From: Erigeron canadensis
Taxonomy: Eukaryota > Streptophyta > Magnoliopsida > Asterales > Asteraceae
Assembly (NCBI RefSeq): GCF_010389155.1
Contig: NC_057769.1
Coordinates: 16,368,735-16,432,734, forward strand
DNA length: 64,000 bases
Direction: 5' to 3'
Part shown: positions 32,697 through 44,749 of the stretch, piece after piece
Layout: every line of letters begins with the position of its first letter
How positions within the stretch are numbered: position 1 is the stretch's first letter
Position numbers and translations under genes: made by a program
The notes under the pieces: model-generated
What the model saw: only the letters and a program-made list of their open reading frames with translations
The model's database searches: none
What the model was told of the DNA's origin: nothing

Positions 32697-34200
32697 ATCT
32701 CTCAAAGAACTAATTTTGTAAGTTTGTGTCTGTAAATAGCTAAAGTCATAAAAATACAAAAAAAGTTCTTAGTGTCATGAAAATCATAAAAATGCGACAA
32801 ATGAGAAAATGAAAAAAATATGGATAGATTTAAGTTAATGTTGTAAGATGATTAGAAGTGAGGATACTTAGCTTTTAAGTCTGCTTAATCGTAATATAAC
32901 TGCTTAGTTCAGTGATTACAATTTGGGATATATTGGTAGACACAAAGTAGCAAGGTTTCCTTAAATCTGAACTTAAATTATACAATGTTCTTGTGGGAAA
33001 CATATTCAGATATATGGCTAAGAATGCTTGCTTTTCAGTAATGAATTGATATGGTCCTTAAATTTTGTGAAAGATCTAGCATTACTATAAGATTTGTTCA
33101 ATGTATAGGCAAAAACCTCTACCAATCATGAGCATGCAAGTAAATGTGATATTGTTATGCAAATGAAATGAATGAAAATTAAGGGGCTAATGTGGTCTTT
33201 GAGATTCGGACAAGTATGTCCTAGGGGTGTCTTCGTATACCTAGCCTACCTAAAGCTTCCAACTTGGGATAGGTTGTCAGAAAGTTCGCTACATGGGTCT
33301 CATAGAAAATCACGGGTTCCTTATAAATAATGAAATGCAAAAGCAAATAAGCATTAAAAGTCATAATTCTTAGTGAATTTTATAAGTCTTGTTGCTTATG
33401 GCATAAGTGTTTTTAAAGATGGATTTTCTATTTAATACATAAGTTGTTTAATTTAGAAAATGAATGTTTTGGAGATTGAAAAGTCAAAATATTTTTGAAT
33501 GTGTTTCAATTAAATTTTTGAAATTTCAATTGTTTTTGGTAGATAAGTATGCTTGACAAAGATTTGACTTGCCTTAGATTTTATTTTATCGATAGGATAA
33601 GCTTTTGGTTGTTTTGCATATTGATGATACTTTGTTGATTTTGATGCATTAATGAAGTTTGTTAAGTGTGCAGGTTACAGATAATAAACTCATAATATAT
33701 GATATCAAAATTTTTATTACTGAAGGCAGAATTGTTTTCGCTTGTTTTGTCAGCCCTTTGAATTGAATTGCAACAGACAACAAAAGGTATTCAGAAATTG
33801 CTTCTACAGAGATTACAAGTGATACAACGATGATCTGCTTTAATAACCTAAGACTTATTCTGATAGGTTATAGTTTTATAATCAATATCACAACCTAAGA
33901 TATAATGTAATAGGTTGTTGATATGATATTTTGTCATACATTATACATTAAATGTGTTTTGATGTAAGTTTGTATTTGTTTGAGTTAAACATCAATGAAG
34001 AAATGATCGATTTTATGTCAAGATGATAATGTAAGATTTATTTGATACATTATTGTGATGAACAGTTAGTACGGATGATTTACGATAGCATATTCGAGTA
34101 GATACAGGTTTTTAGTAACGAGTATCTACAAGTTTATGTTTCTGGAATTTCTGGAAAATTCGTGAAATTTGGCTAAGGAATGAAGCTTATGTGGTTTAAA
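32697..34200 (+). other. RE5 non-coding stretch after pol
   Basis: About 1.5 kb of AT-rich DNA without a gene-like ORF. I see no strong repeat or hairpin of the ACAAAGGCGTTC type here. The next landmark is the palindrome cluster at 34219. Confidence 0.6.
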
Positions 34201-34214
34201 ATCTGAAAATTCGA

Positions 34215-34320
34215 AATCACCTCGTGCTAACGTCAGCATGCCTCGCGCTGACGTCATCACGAAGCCCACGAACTACGTGTTCAGCCCGGCCCATGTGGAT
34301 TCGAATATATATATGGGTTA
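34215..34320 (+). promoter_or_regulatory. Internal promoter of RE5 ORF3
   Basis: Two imperfect palindromes with (T/A)(A/G)ACGTCA cores (34220-34240 and 34241-34264) use the same CCTCGTGCT half-sites as the LTR palindrome. They are followed 40 bases on by a TATATATATGGG box (about 34304-34317). GCCCA and GGCCC words between them also resemble the LTR. I infer a second promoter copied from, or evolved like, the LTR U3. Confidence 0.5.
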
Positions 34321-34458
34321 TTACTATTCATTAATTACCATTAATCGAAAATTAACCCTAAATAACCACACGAACTTCGTCTACCTCGCGCCACTATTCA
34401 TTCATCTACTTTTTGATCGATTTCACCCTTTTTTCGTATTAATCATCCTAGTTTGTTG

Positions 34459-35027
34459 GTAAATACTTGATCTAGGATAGATTATTGATGTTTTAACTTT
34501 GGATTTGAACGATTACAAGTCGTTATAATGCCCAAATTTTTGATTTTACCTCGCGTGAACAATAACTAGGACGAACCACAAATTAGATCTTTGATTTTTG
34601 ATGAGTTGGACTTAAATTGGACTTAAAATTGGATTAATTAATGTTTAAACGTGTTAAATCTAACAAAAATTTAAGTAAACAAGTGTTAAATCAAGATTAA
34701 TCAAAGAAAATTGTGTTTCGGTCACTATTCACACAAAGAACACGAACTAACTTTGTGTTCATCGAATTCGTTTCGATTTTGTTTTCTGGGCATACACGAT
34801 CAAGATTAAACAAGTCCACGATGATGTTTTTGATCGATTTTAACATCATATTGAGATGTTTTTGTGCTTCGTGTTCTGGGTTCATGCTTGGTTCGTGCTG
34901 ACGTCACGACGAAGGAGGTTCTCCTTGTGATGACGTCATCACGAAGCAGAAAGCCAAAACCCTAATTTTGTTTTTCGTTTATTCTAACTTGTTGTTTTTC
35001 TTGTCGTTTTTGTTTGATTTTATGCAG
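34459..35027 (+). other. Probable leader intron of RE5 ORF3
   Basis: A donor TTG-GTAAAT at 34459 and an acceptor TTTGATTTTATGCAG ending at 35027 bracket 569 bases without coding signal. The acceptor lies three bases before the ORF3 ATG. Two further TGACGTCA palindromes (34891-34914 and 34923-34946) lie inside. Splicing is inferred only. Confidence 0.4.
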
Positions 35028-35029
35028 GT

Positions 35030-37604
35030 ATGGCTGGACAAAGTGCTCGCGTGTTCGTCTAGGAACATAATGCTGCAATTGACCTCAGCATTACGCAGTC
35101 AGGATGCACACTAGAGTTTCATGGTGTCCTCCAGTATCTAGCACGCTCTCGTATTCGTTTTGCCTTGACCGAGAATCCTCCGCTGGTCATAAGTCTTATT
35201 ACTGAATTCTGGAACTCAGCCAGATTGGTGCAAGTTGGTGATCACACTATGATTCGCACTACTGTTGCTGGACGTAACATTCAGTTTACTGCTGGAGACT
35301 TAAGGACCATTTTGGACTTAGGAACTGATGATATGGAGCAAGGTCCTGTTGAGTTTTGAAGAAAGCTTTTGTGACGGTGCTCTCAGGGGTATGGGATATG
35401 TTGGTGATATTACTCATCCTTATCGCAAGAATCGTCTTCTAGGCAAATGGAGATTACTTGCCAACTACTTATTGAGGTCTCTTAGTCATCGGAGTGCAGG
35501 TCATGATCAGTTGAACATTTTTATTGCTTCTCAGGTGGTTGCTCTTGTGCTGAACAAGCCCTACAGCTTTTCTCAGTACATATATGACAATTTTGTAAAG
35601 TAGTTGAGAGCATTTGGGAACGATAAGAAATTTTTCTTATTTCCAAGATTTGTTATGATAATCATTCGTTGCAGAATAGCAGACTAACCGTTTGATGGTC
35701 CTACATTCAATTTGGGTCGTCTGACTCATAAGGCGTTTGTTGAGAGTATGAAGCGCTTTGCAGGTCATGGTGTTCCTAATAGTGTTACCAATCCACCATT
35801 GTTTGGACATCTCATAAATCCTGGCTATGTTGCTCCTCGACAAGGTTGGGAAGATGAAGCGCCTGCTGCTGCTGCTGCTGATGATCAGGCTCAGGAAGAT
35901 TCTCAAGAAGAGCGAGCTGATCAAGTTGAGGGGCTCAATGATGTTCCTCTTTATGCTGGAGATCTGGAGGATGATCCAGATATGGACGCTCTTATGCAGG
36001 ATGTTGATGATCCCGCAAATCTTGTTTCTACATCTACTGGAGCCTCTACTTCTACCTCTGCTCCAGCTGATGTTAATGTTGGTCCTTCTGAAGTCCCGGT
36101 TAATGTTGTTGAGGACTCGGAAGATGAAGAAGAGGAAGAAAGACTGCCAAGGAGAAGAAGAAGACATGCAAGATCTCAAGCTGAAGTTGATAGAAAGTTT
36201 GCTGCTTATTCTGAAGCCATGGAGAGGTCTCATGCACCTGTTGTTGGTGATACTCCATTGGTTGCTGCTTTAAGAGCTTCTGTCTCTGAGATTCCTGCAT
36301 CTGTGTCTGCTCCTTCTGCTGGTGTTACTGTTGGGAGAGAAGGTCGAGACCAAAGTTTATTATAAGGGGAATTGCTCCTTCTGTAGATTCCTGCTGTTCC
36401 GGAGTCTATAGTTCCGACACTTGTTGTTCCTAGGCCTTCGTCTGCTCCCATTCAGGTGACAGTTCCTGTTTCTACAGTTATGGGATGTCTGTTGGCTCCT
36501 CTACAAAGACCACAGATGCCTCCCATAGGAACTTCTAGTGCTCGTATGCCTTCGTTTGAAGCTACGATGCCCCCTCAGGTCTCTACATCTGACGTTCCTT
36601 CTACTTCACGTCCACCTGTACCTGTCCAAGTGCAGCTGAGTCGTTTATTTTCTGAAAAGACGATGTTGGAGATGAGGGTTACAACTTTGGAGAGTCAGCT
36701 AAAGCTTCAAGCTGCTAAGCATCAGGAAGAGATGGACGTTATGACAGCTCTTGTTCATTCTCTTGGATCTAGACTTGACCAATTCTTGGCTCAAGGGGGA
36801 GATAAAGATGGTTGTAGAGATGATGAGCTTGCAAAGAAGACTAGAGATGATGATCATGAAGATCAAGATCCAGCTCAAGGTCAAGATCAAACACAACCAG
36901 GTGAGCCAGAGAATAGAGGTCAAGATCAAGATGTTGCTGATGATGCTGTTATGGATACAGAGACTACTGATGTTCAGGGGGAGTCATCAAGACAAAGAGA
37001 GTCAGAGATTGCTGGTACAGCTGGTGCTAGTACTTCTGGGACTCAAGATGTTGCTGATGATGCTGCTATGGATACAGAGACTGCTGATGTTCAGGGGGAG
37101 TCATCAAGACAAAGAGAGTCAAAGATTGCTGGCACAGCTGGTGCTAGTACTTCTGGGACTCAAGATAAAGGAAAAGCTGTGATGACCGCTCCAGATACAG
37201 ATCCTGATGATCCAGATAACAATGATGATGGGGAAGATTCCAATTCAGGTAACTCCGATTCTAATTTTGATAGAATAGAAAGGGAGACAGTGAATGATCC
37301 TCATAGTAATAAAGAAAAAGAAAATAGCAAAGGAAAATCTACTCAGGATAGTGAATTAACTAAGACTGATTCTACTACCAATGCCTCTACAGAGTCAGAT
37401 TTGCACCCTTTAATTGTGCATAGACTAGAAAAGAGATTGGAATATGATCCACAAGCTCATATAAGAGCTAGAGCTGAGAAAGAGATTATGGATTATGATG
37501 ATCCAGGATCACTTAGGGATCAAATGAAAGGACAGTCAGGGTTAACTCATACATCTTCAGAGTCAGAGTCAAATTCGGATTCAGATTCGGATTATGAACC
37601 TTAG
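35030..37604 (+). pseudogene. RE5 ORF3
   Basis: The ATG at 35030 gives MAGQSARVFV, then a TAG at 35060. The frame goes on through LEFHGVLQYLARSRIRFAL and RNIQFTAGDLRTILDLG to 35357. A frameshift leads to RGMGYVGDITHPYRKNRLL and GHDQLNIFIASQ (35328-35603). These two blocks align in order with the ORF3 domain of RE2 and RE8 (VCxxMGHTxIVDE, GLDQINQTQ). The rest (35712-36365, 36456-37604) is low-complexity, acidic and serine-rich, has a coiled-coil segment (EKTMLEMRVTTLESQLKL), a 39-residue tandem duplication, and ends in an SDSDSDYEP tail. Confidence 0.65.
36930..37163 (+). repeat. Tandem duplication in RE5 ORF3, period 117 bp
   Basis: The 117-bp unit at 36930-37046 is repeated at 37047-37163 with a few substitutions. 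It encodes 39 residues beginning DVADDA and ending ASTSGTQ, so the frame is kept. Confidence 0.9.
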
Positions 37605-38007
37605 TGCTATTGATTTTGTATTTTTAATTAATGTGTGTACATTAGATTACTTGAGTTATAATAACAGTTTAGAGTGTTAATCAAAGTGTTATTCAGCTTA
37701 GAATAGTTATCAAAGAATTATTCTGTTCGGCTTAACATATTGTCAGTGTAATTTTAAAATACTCGAGTAATGAAAAATAATGATTATAAGATAAATATGA
37801 ATGTATGTGTTACATTATATTTATGATATAATATTATTGTTATAAGTTAAAATAGATAAAGATTATAAGATAAATATTAATGTAGTTATTACATTATATT
37901 TATGATATAGTATTATTTATTTTATGTATTTATACTATTTTATTATGTCTTGACTTGTGATTTATGTTCTTTATCTTAGTATATGTAAATTGTTTGACTT
38001 GCAGATA
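37605..38007 (+). other. AT-rich gap between ORF3 and the next ORF of RE5, with a 79-bp tandem repeat
   Basis: No gene. A 79-bp unit starting GATTATAAGATAAATA occurs at 37782 and 37861. The gap ends in TTGTTTGACTTGCAG, a good 3' splice-site sequence, directly before the next open frame. It could be an intron of ORF3. Confidence 0.5.
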
Positions 38008-39152
38008 AGCTTCAAAGAATAGGTGCATTGGACGATCTTGATGTTGAAGAAGATCTAGAAAGTATCGATGATGAAGATTTAGAAGAAGGAGAGTTCATTA
38101 CTTCGGAAGCTGATAGACAAAGGTTGCTTGAGACACCTTCTGACTTTGATCGTGTCTTTAATGAAGATGAAGTCATTCAAGTTGAACCAATAGCGGAAGT
38201 AGAACATCTCAATCTCAATCCAATCAGAGATAGTCCAGATGAACCTAAGAATGCTGCAAGGTTGAGATTTGTTGTATATGCAAACATAGTCGATAAAGGA
38301 CATGACAATATTTTTGATCTATACTGGAATATAGATGCTACACGAGATGTTGACCTTGGAAGATTTAATATACCTCCGGTGCAGCAAGATCATGAGTTTA
38401 TTGTTAATAGACTAATTCCAGGTTATAGAGGACATACTGGTTTGATGATACGTGATACGTATAAACCATCAATGTTTTGGGAGTTTGTCTCAGACAAGGA
38501 TGCACCCAAATACTTCTTAGTGATTCAAAGTTGGTTCTATGATCACACAATCAAATTGTTTATTATCAAGAGAAAGGAGGGTTGCCAGTACATGTCAATA
38601 AGTTGAAGACATTTCCACTCTCTCAGTGATTCTGATATGATAGATTTGGGAAGACACTGGTTCGTTAATCTTCAGAGCAATGGACTTGCAGATCTCTACT
38701 GGAATAGATTCAGAGCTGAAAAGATTAAGTATTTCAGTGATAAAGGTCTGAAGCCAGAAGAAAGGTTGATAAAGCCAACACCTTTGAAGAAGATTAAGAA
38801 TCCAGATGGCACATTTCGGTTTGTTCAAAAGAGGATTAAATGTGTTAAGAAGGTTCCTGCTATCAGATAGGATCAAGATATGCTGACGGAGATGACATTT
38901 TGGCAGATAGATATCAAGTCAGGCAAAGCACAGATGTTTATTGATGATTCAAAGAAACAAATGTTGCTACGCATGTATGATCCAATGCAGGTTGTCAATT
39001 TGTCAAGAGGTGATCAGAGAAGACTTCTGGATACACCTTGCTCAGCTGTAGATTTTTGGAGAGTTGAGGAAAGAAGCTATCGCAACATTCTCGCACATTG
39101 TTTGCAAGAGAGAATTCATGCGAATAGCATCAGACTTTTGTTTAACGGATAA
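38008..39152 (+). pseudogene. RE5 fourth ORF region, unknown protein
   Basis: Open frames 38028-38606, 38637-38870 and 38880-39152 together encode one protein broken by stops. It starts acidic (DDLDVEEDLESIDDEDLEE), then has a mixed globular part (NIFDLYWNIDATRDVDLGRF, MFWEFVSDKDAPKYFLVIQ), a basic stretch, and ends FWRVEERSYRNILAHCLQER. I do not recognise it, and it shows no similarity by eye to the ORF3 C-terminus of RE2 or RE8. It may be the C-terminal exon of ORF3 or a separate gene. Confidence 0.5.
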
Positions 39153-39201
39153 TTTTGAAGTTCAAGTTTTGAAAACTTTAAAGAGATCTAGTTGCAATCG
39201 T

Positions 39202-39213
39202 CAAGGGGGAGTC
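39202..39213 (+). other. RE5 polypurine tract
   Basis: CAAGGGGGAGTC lies directly before the 3' LTR. Confidence 0.85.
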
Positions 39214-39897
39214 TATAGATGCAGATTCGGTGTGACAATCGCAACATAGATTTGATTATCGTTTATGTTTTTTAGGAACTTGTTTGTAATCATTTAAATA
39301 AGAACTTGTGTTGATATTTAATGATTACGTTTGAACTTCAATATTATATCTGTTTGTGTTTTGTATTGTGTATGTGTGTTATATACTGTTTTGCAGGTAC
39401 AAGAACATAGAATCAAGGTTTATAAGTGTCGTAGAACACTTAAACGGTGATTGGATGTTATGTACGAGTCAAACGAAGTCAAACAAAGAACAATGGGTCG
39501 TCCCTCGTGCTAACGTCATCAACATGTAGGAACAACCTCGTGCTGACGTCAACACGAGGCAGATCGGTTGTTAATTGTTTCGGGCCTAATACGTAATTAA
39601 GGCCTAAGCCCACACGATTCAATATGTAACTAGTATAAATAGAAGACCTAATCTACGAAATTAGGTTAATGATTTACGAATTCTTGAAAGTTATTCACGA
39701 ATTAACGATCTAAGGTTATTTGTTCCTTCGTGTGATCTCCTACACGAACCACAAGCCTTGTGCATCTCCTTGGGTTGGTTAATTGCTCATTAATCAATGA
39801 AAGGCAATAGTAATCTAGTTATCTCAAGAGGATTCGGCACTCTTGACATAACGAATCACGTCTTATTACGATCCACGCAACAATAGGGCACCTTACA
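39214..39897 (+). repeat. RE5 3' LTR
   Basis: 684 bp. The first dinucleotide is TA, a change from the expected TG. TATAAATA at 39634-39641 and a TGACGTCA palindrome at 39536-39559. In the first 430 bases it differs from the RE4 5' LTR at about 14 positions by my count. Confidence 0.92.
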
Positions 39898-41896
39898 ATC
39901 ATCATGTCATATAAGCATCATATCACCTTAAAGTGATAGTAACATATCGTCATATCATTTTATAAGCATAACATCATAGCAATGCGTCATCATATCATCA
40001 ATTGCATTATAGCATCATACGTTTATATCATCATAGCATCTTATCAATACTATCAACATATACATTTCAGCTTATCATTTACCTTATTTCATCGTAACAT
40101 CATTTCACAACATAAACATATTATCATTTCATCAGAGCATGCATAAGCTTACCGCATATCATCAATGGCAATCATAATATCCCATAGTAACTTCCCATAC
40201 CTTTCCGAGTTCATAAAAGAACACAAACATTCATTTGGGAAAGTTAACTTATGAAAACTTATGTTTTGTTGTCCCTCATGTGATAAAAGATGTTATCTTA
40301 CCTCAATGGAGTACTCAACAATCACAAATGTGTTTACCATTCTTGACAAGTATCCCAGGGTACCTGGAACAAATATAAGATCAACCTATAAGTTACAACG
40401 AAGCATAAATGCTAAACAGAGAAGTTTTAGCACGTTTCTAGCTTTGCGCCATTCACTTGCCAATGACTTTAAGCCCTCAAGAAGACCAGATACAACAATG
40501 TAAGGTTTGGCGTTTTCAGGGCACTCAAAGACCTTTTCAAAAATGTAAGGTTTGGCTCTTGAGGATTTTTAGTGAATGACTTATGATTTTTACAAAACAG
40601 ACCTGCATCATTCGTTCTAAATCCGACCAGTTCTGGAAATAAGCATTTGTTAGCTTTTTGTAGGAAAAACCAGAAGAAACTTAGTTCATATAAAAGTTAG
40701 AGGACACATAGACCTTTTCAAAAATATAAGTTTTGTATTCTAACTCATTTAGATGAATTTTCTATGATTTTTGCAATATGACAGAAATTTCAATCTTAAA
40801 GAACCCATTGTTTTGCAAACTATTTCGACCATCAAACAAACATAGCAAACCTTCACGACTTATAAAACTTGGATACACCCAGAATAGACTCAATTGATGA
40901 TCTGATGTCATCAGTTGATCCACAAATTGCTTACACATAATATGGAACCGATTATATGTTCGAAAACCATCAATTATGATTTCAAACTTAATCTATTCAT
41001 AATCAAACCTCAAGACCTTAATCTACAACTTGAAATCAATAAGATATCTGGAAATCATGATTATACTGAAAGATATATTACCTTTAACTCATAATCTGGA
41101 GGATAAGCAAAAGAATCATTAAAGATGACCTAAAACTAAAGTCAACAAATTTTCAGCACACTGTTCCAGACCTATAAATCGACTTCTAGATCTCCATAGA
41201 CAAATTCAACGGTTGAAAATATTCGTATATATGTCAGGAAGCTACAGTTAAAAAACCAAGATGATCTGACGGTTCAATCTCCGGGGATCGAATGTTTTCT
41301 GGGCTGTGGTATCTAAAAAGGGATTTCTTGATCTTTTCGTTTCGAACTCATCTCAAACCCTCACGACCTCAAACTTTGTAGATCAGCTCAAGACATCATT
41401 GAAAACTTAATTAACAATCAAAGAATGATGTTATACCTGTATGGATGATAAACGGATCGAAAACCTATGGAAATCACCACCAAAATCACCCGAATCCTTG
41501 AAAATCACCTAGGGTTTTGTGTGTGAGAATATTTTAGGGTTTAGATCTGATCAAGAGGCATTAGGGTCGTGCATAGGGGCCCTTATATACTGGAGAAACT
41601 TTCAAACTTTACATTTAGGCCCTCGCACTTCGTTAAAACTCGTTTCGGCCCTTAATGACTCTTTTAACGCCTACGGGAACACTTAACGACTCTTAAATCC
41701 TATCGGAAACACTTTGTGACTTTATAAATCATTATTTTCATAACTTTAATCATATTCCACATTAACAAATTAATCTCACGTTTCATATATTAAATACATA
41801 AGCATTTAATCATGTATTAAAGGATACAACTTCACGTAACCTAACGATGACTAACGGACAAGTCAAACGTCAAACATCAAAAGTTGGGATGTTACA
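39898..41896 (-). repeat. RE6: LTR fragment of a gypsy-type element
   Basis: On the minus strand the block starts TGTAACATCCCAACTTTTGA (ending at 41896), a start typical of Tekay-type gypsy LTRs. It has a GTATATAAGGGCC TATA box near 41580-41592 and runs for 2 kb to RE5. No coding region. The CATCATATCA-rich end next to RE5 matches in character the flipped spacer 24920-25318, which I take as the other side of the same LTR. No internal region of RE6 is seen. Confidence 0.5.
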
Positions 41897-42323
41897 TCCA
41901 TTATGTCACTAATTAATGATGTACAAAGAATCCTTGTTAAATATTTGACATTAACAAACATTGAACATAATCAATGTTGTACATCAATTCAAATACAACA
42001 AAAATAAAGATACAAGATTGAATAACACGATAAACAATCTCTCCATCTATATTTTCGTCTCCGTTTGAATTTTGCTGAGCTGTTGATGTGTAAGTATATT
42101 CTGCTTCCATTTTAAGCTTGAGTTTTCTCCATTCCGGACTGGATAGACCCAATTTTCATACACTTTTGAGACTCTTTATCTTAACGGTTGACACACATCC
42201 ATTTAAGATAAACAATTCTGCGACCACATCAGCAAGAACCTTACGGAGCATAAAGTTACAAAATCGATCACAGTAATTTTAGAATCAAAATTTCTCTAAC
42301 ATATCTTGTAATAGTTATGCTTA
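41897..42323. other. Intergenic stretch with a diverged tandem-repeat unit
   Basis: No convincing gene. A unit at 42241-42328 (TTACGGAGCATAAAG...GCTTAATA) recurs at about 53935-54021, roughly 80% alike by eye. Without RE7 the two would be adjacent, so RE7 inserted at the boundary between tandem units. Confidence 0.6.
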
Positions 42324-42328
42324 ATACT
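42324..42328. repeat. Target duplication of RE7, left copy (ATACT)
   Basis: ATACT lies left of the RE7 3' LTR and again at 53917-53921. Confidence 0.92.
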
Positions 42329-42633
42329 TGTAACAACACGATTTTATCACTTGAATTCACATCAACAATGGTGGTTTAGTGTGTGTGTGTGTTCTTGGTG
42401 TTTGTGTGTGTGTTATTCAGGTGTAATGGTATGAAATGTGTCAAGGTTATGTCAAGAGTTATGTCAAGAGTTATGATTTCTAAGGAATTGAGGGCTATTT
42501 ATAGTCTAAACTAACCAACTATGCTAATTATCACAATTAGCCCCTCAACCTTAGAAATCATCAACACATGACTTAACAACAAGTAAGTCCATAACTTAAA
42601 TTACAATGTATCACTATTTTTGGATTTCTAACA
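42329..42633 (-). repeat. RE7 3' LTR
   Basis: 305 bp, TGTTAGAAATCC...GTTGTTACA on the minus strand. Confidence 0.93.
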
Positions 42634-42648
42634 TTCTCCCCCTTAGTG
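42634..42648 (-). other. RE7 polypurine tract
   Basis: On the minus strand ACTAAGGGGGAGAA lies next to the LTR. Further copies of the GGGGGAG box occur near 43012-43022 and 43389-43399, and a variant near 43231, matching the series in RE1. Confidence 0.82.
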
Positions 42649-43805
42649 ATATATTGTAAGGTCTGAAGTACGTGTTGTTTTATCTTGTAGGAATGAATTT
42701 GATGAGCCCGGTGGTGAAGACAATTGGTGTGTTGAAACAAGTCTTCAAAGCTTTCTCATTGTCTTTGGAGAACTTGATTCAGTCTTGGTCTTGGACTTCT
42801 TGAAGTTAAATCATTTGTTGATTCTCAATGTTCCTTTTTGAACAGAGAATGATGAGTGTGTGTGTGTATTAAATCTTCGAGGATTGTTGAATCAAATATC
42901 AGAGTTGTCTTTTGAAATGCGGAAGGTATGAACTTGTCTTGAATTCTTCAATCTTCGAATCTTGAAGTCTTTTCTTTGAAGTCTTGGAATGAATTTTCAG
43001 AAATATGTACTCTCCCCCTTGATATGTGCAATGTAGCTTTTGGTAAAGTGTTGTTGTATGACTTGAAGATCTTTAATTTGATGAAGACTCTTTTTGAAGC
43101 ATTTCTTCTTTTGTTTTGAATCTTCAGCCTTTTGTCCTTTGAAGCTTTAATCTTTGTCACATCGTATTGAACACTTTTGAGAGTAAAGATTTCAATAAGG
43201 TTTTGGAAATTCTTTTATGAAAGTAATCATGCTCCTCCTCAATTCATGAGTAATCACAGTCTTTGATTGGAGCATTTTTGAACTTTTTGTAACATCTTGA
43301 GTGAGCATCCTTTCATTATTGATCTTGATCTTCATATCCTTAAAATCATTCTAATTTCTTTCCTAATCAAAAATCAATCATACTATTTTCTCCCCCTCAT
43401 AATGACAAAGTTGGGAACCAATGTCATTATGCAAACATTGATTGAATAGAATGTCAAAAGGAAATCAAGAGATTCATAGCGCAATGGTGTTTACACAAAG
43501 ATATATTAACTAACAACTCATCAACCCAAACCATTAATCCAACCCAAATAACCCTATGGGTGATTAAAATGTAAGGTTGAAGTTGTTATTATAAGCATTT
43601 TATTATGGTGTTGGTGTTTTCTGTGTTGTGGTGATGAGAAAAGAAACCGGATAAGAATGATCCGTTTGCATTCAAAAATCGAAAGGATTAATGAAATGAC
43701 CGAAAGAAATGTATACCATTTATCGGATTTCCTATGTATCATTGAGAAATGCACAAAGCAAACCTCTAACATAGTTTGGTCTTTTGGCTTGCTTCAAAGA
43801 ATGTA

Positions 43806-43845
43806 AACCATGGTCAGTGTCACCTAAGCGTTCGATGACCATGTT
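43806..43845 (-). other. Hairpin 5 of the ACAAAGGCGTTC family
   Basis: Perfect 8-bp arms CATGGTCA (43809-43816) and TGACCATG (43836-43843) around GTGTCACCTAAGCGTTCGA. The loop differs from the consensus at two or three bases. Confidence 0.6.
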
Positions 43846-44749
43846 CTACTATCCTTAAAGACTTTTTAGGAAAAAATCCAAGGTCACAATAGACTTCTTG
43901 TTAACTCAATAATTACACAAATGCAATTATGAGACCTACGTTCAAAGCTGGAAATGATGTTAGCAATGGTAGAATTTCCATTTGATCATCGTGAAATATC
44001 AATTAAGATATCACTACAAATGTTCCGGCTATATCACAAAGATAAGCATGTATATCACAAAGATATGACGCAAATGTGTCCTAAAGAATGAATAACGATC
44101 AAATTAATGATCAATCATGAGAGCTCTAGACACAAAGTGATCAAATGAAGTTGGAGACTGGAGCAGAGTGTCACCCTTTTTCAATATCACTTGAGTGGTT
44201 AGGTAAAGATGTGCATCGCTTCACTGGGTCCATGAAGGCTTCTTCAATACCGAGATATCAACAAATGACATCCGATAGAAATGTGTTTTACCTGGCGATT
44301 TGAGAATTTTAGAGAAGGGTATCAATTCTTTTAACCCTTTTTGCACAACATTATCACCATAACCTCTCACTTTTCGACTGTACTCCCTCCAACTTAGTTG
44401 CACGAATTCATCATCACTCAAAATACCCTCACTATCTAATGAAAGAATTGAATACTCTGGGGTTAGAACTCATCGGCATTGATGAAATTCATGGAGTAGA
44501 ATTTTGAGAAAAACATAGTCGCTCATGTGCAAACTAAACACCGAACTTCCTTTGAAGCAAATATTTTGAAAAAAATCATCAAATGTGAAAAAAATGTTTA
44601 AACAACACATTTAAAGTTTGAAAGAGATTTGAAATCACAAACTCCCCTTTAATCTATGCAAAGATAGATCAAAAAGATTTTCATAGAAAAGGTGGAGCAA
44701 AAATGATTTGTGTGAAATCAAAACAGGTTTTATGAAAAGTGAACTCAAT

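Larger units (their letters stand above)
25319..39897 (+). mobile_element. RE5: full-length 14.6-kb Sirevirus-like copia element
   Basis: Complete from LTR to LTR (684 bp each): primer site, leader, gag, protease, integrase, RT-RNase H, 1.5 kb of non-coding sequence, an internal promoter with a probable leader intron, ORF3, a second downstream ORF region, and polypurine tract. All ORFs carry stops or frameshifts. The flanks do not match (GGGTG left, ATCAT right), and the two LTRs differ far more from each other than RE4's LTR differs from the right one. RE5 is therefore best read as a recombinant (see findings). Confidence 0.88.

Noticed and set aside
34697..34901. Opposed 62-codon ORFs in the RE5 ORF3 leader
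   Set aside because: They overlap on both strands inside the likely intron and look like chance open frames.
35030..37604. RE5 ORF3 as a viral envelope gene
   Set aside because: It has no signal peptide, transmembrane segment or cysteine pattern. Only its position after pol is envelope-like.
41937..42152. 71-codon minus-strand ORF as a host gene
   Set aside because: Short, unusual composition, and no recognisable domain or supporting context.
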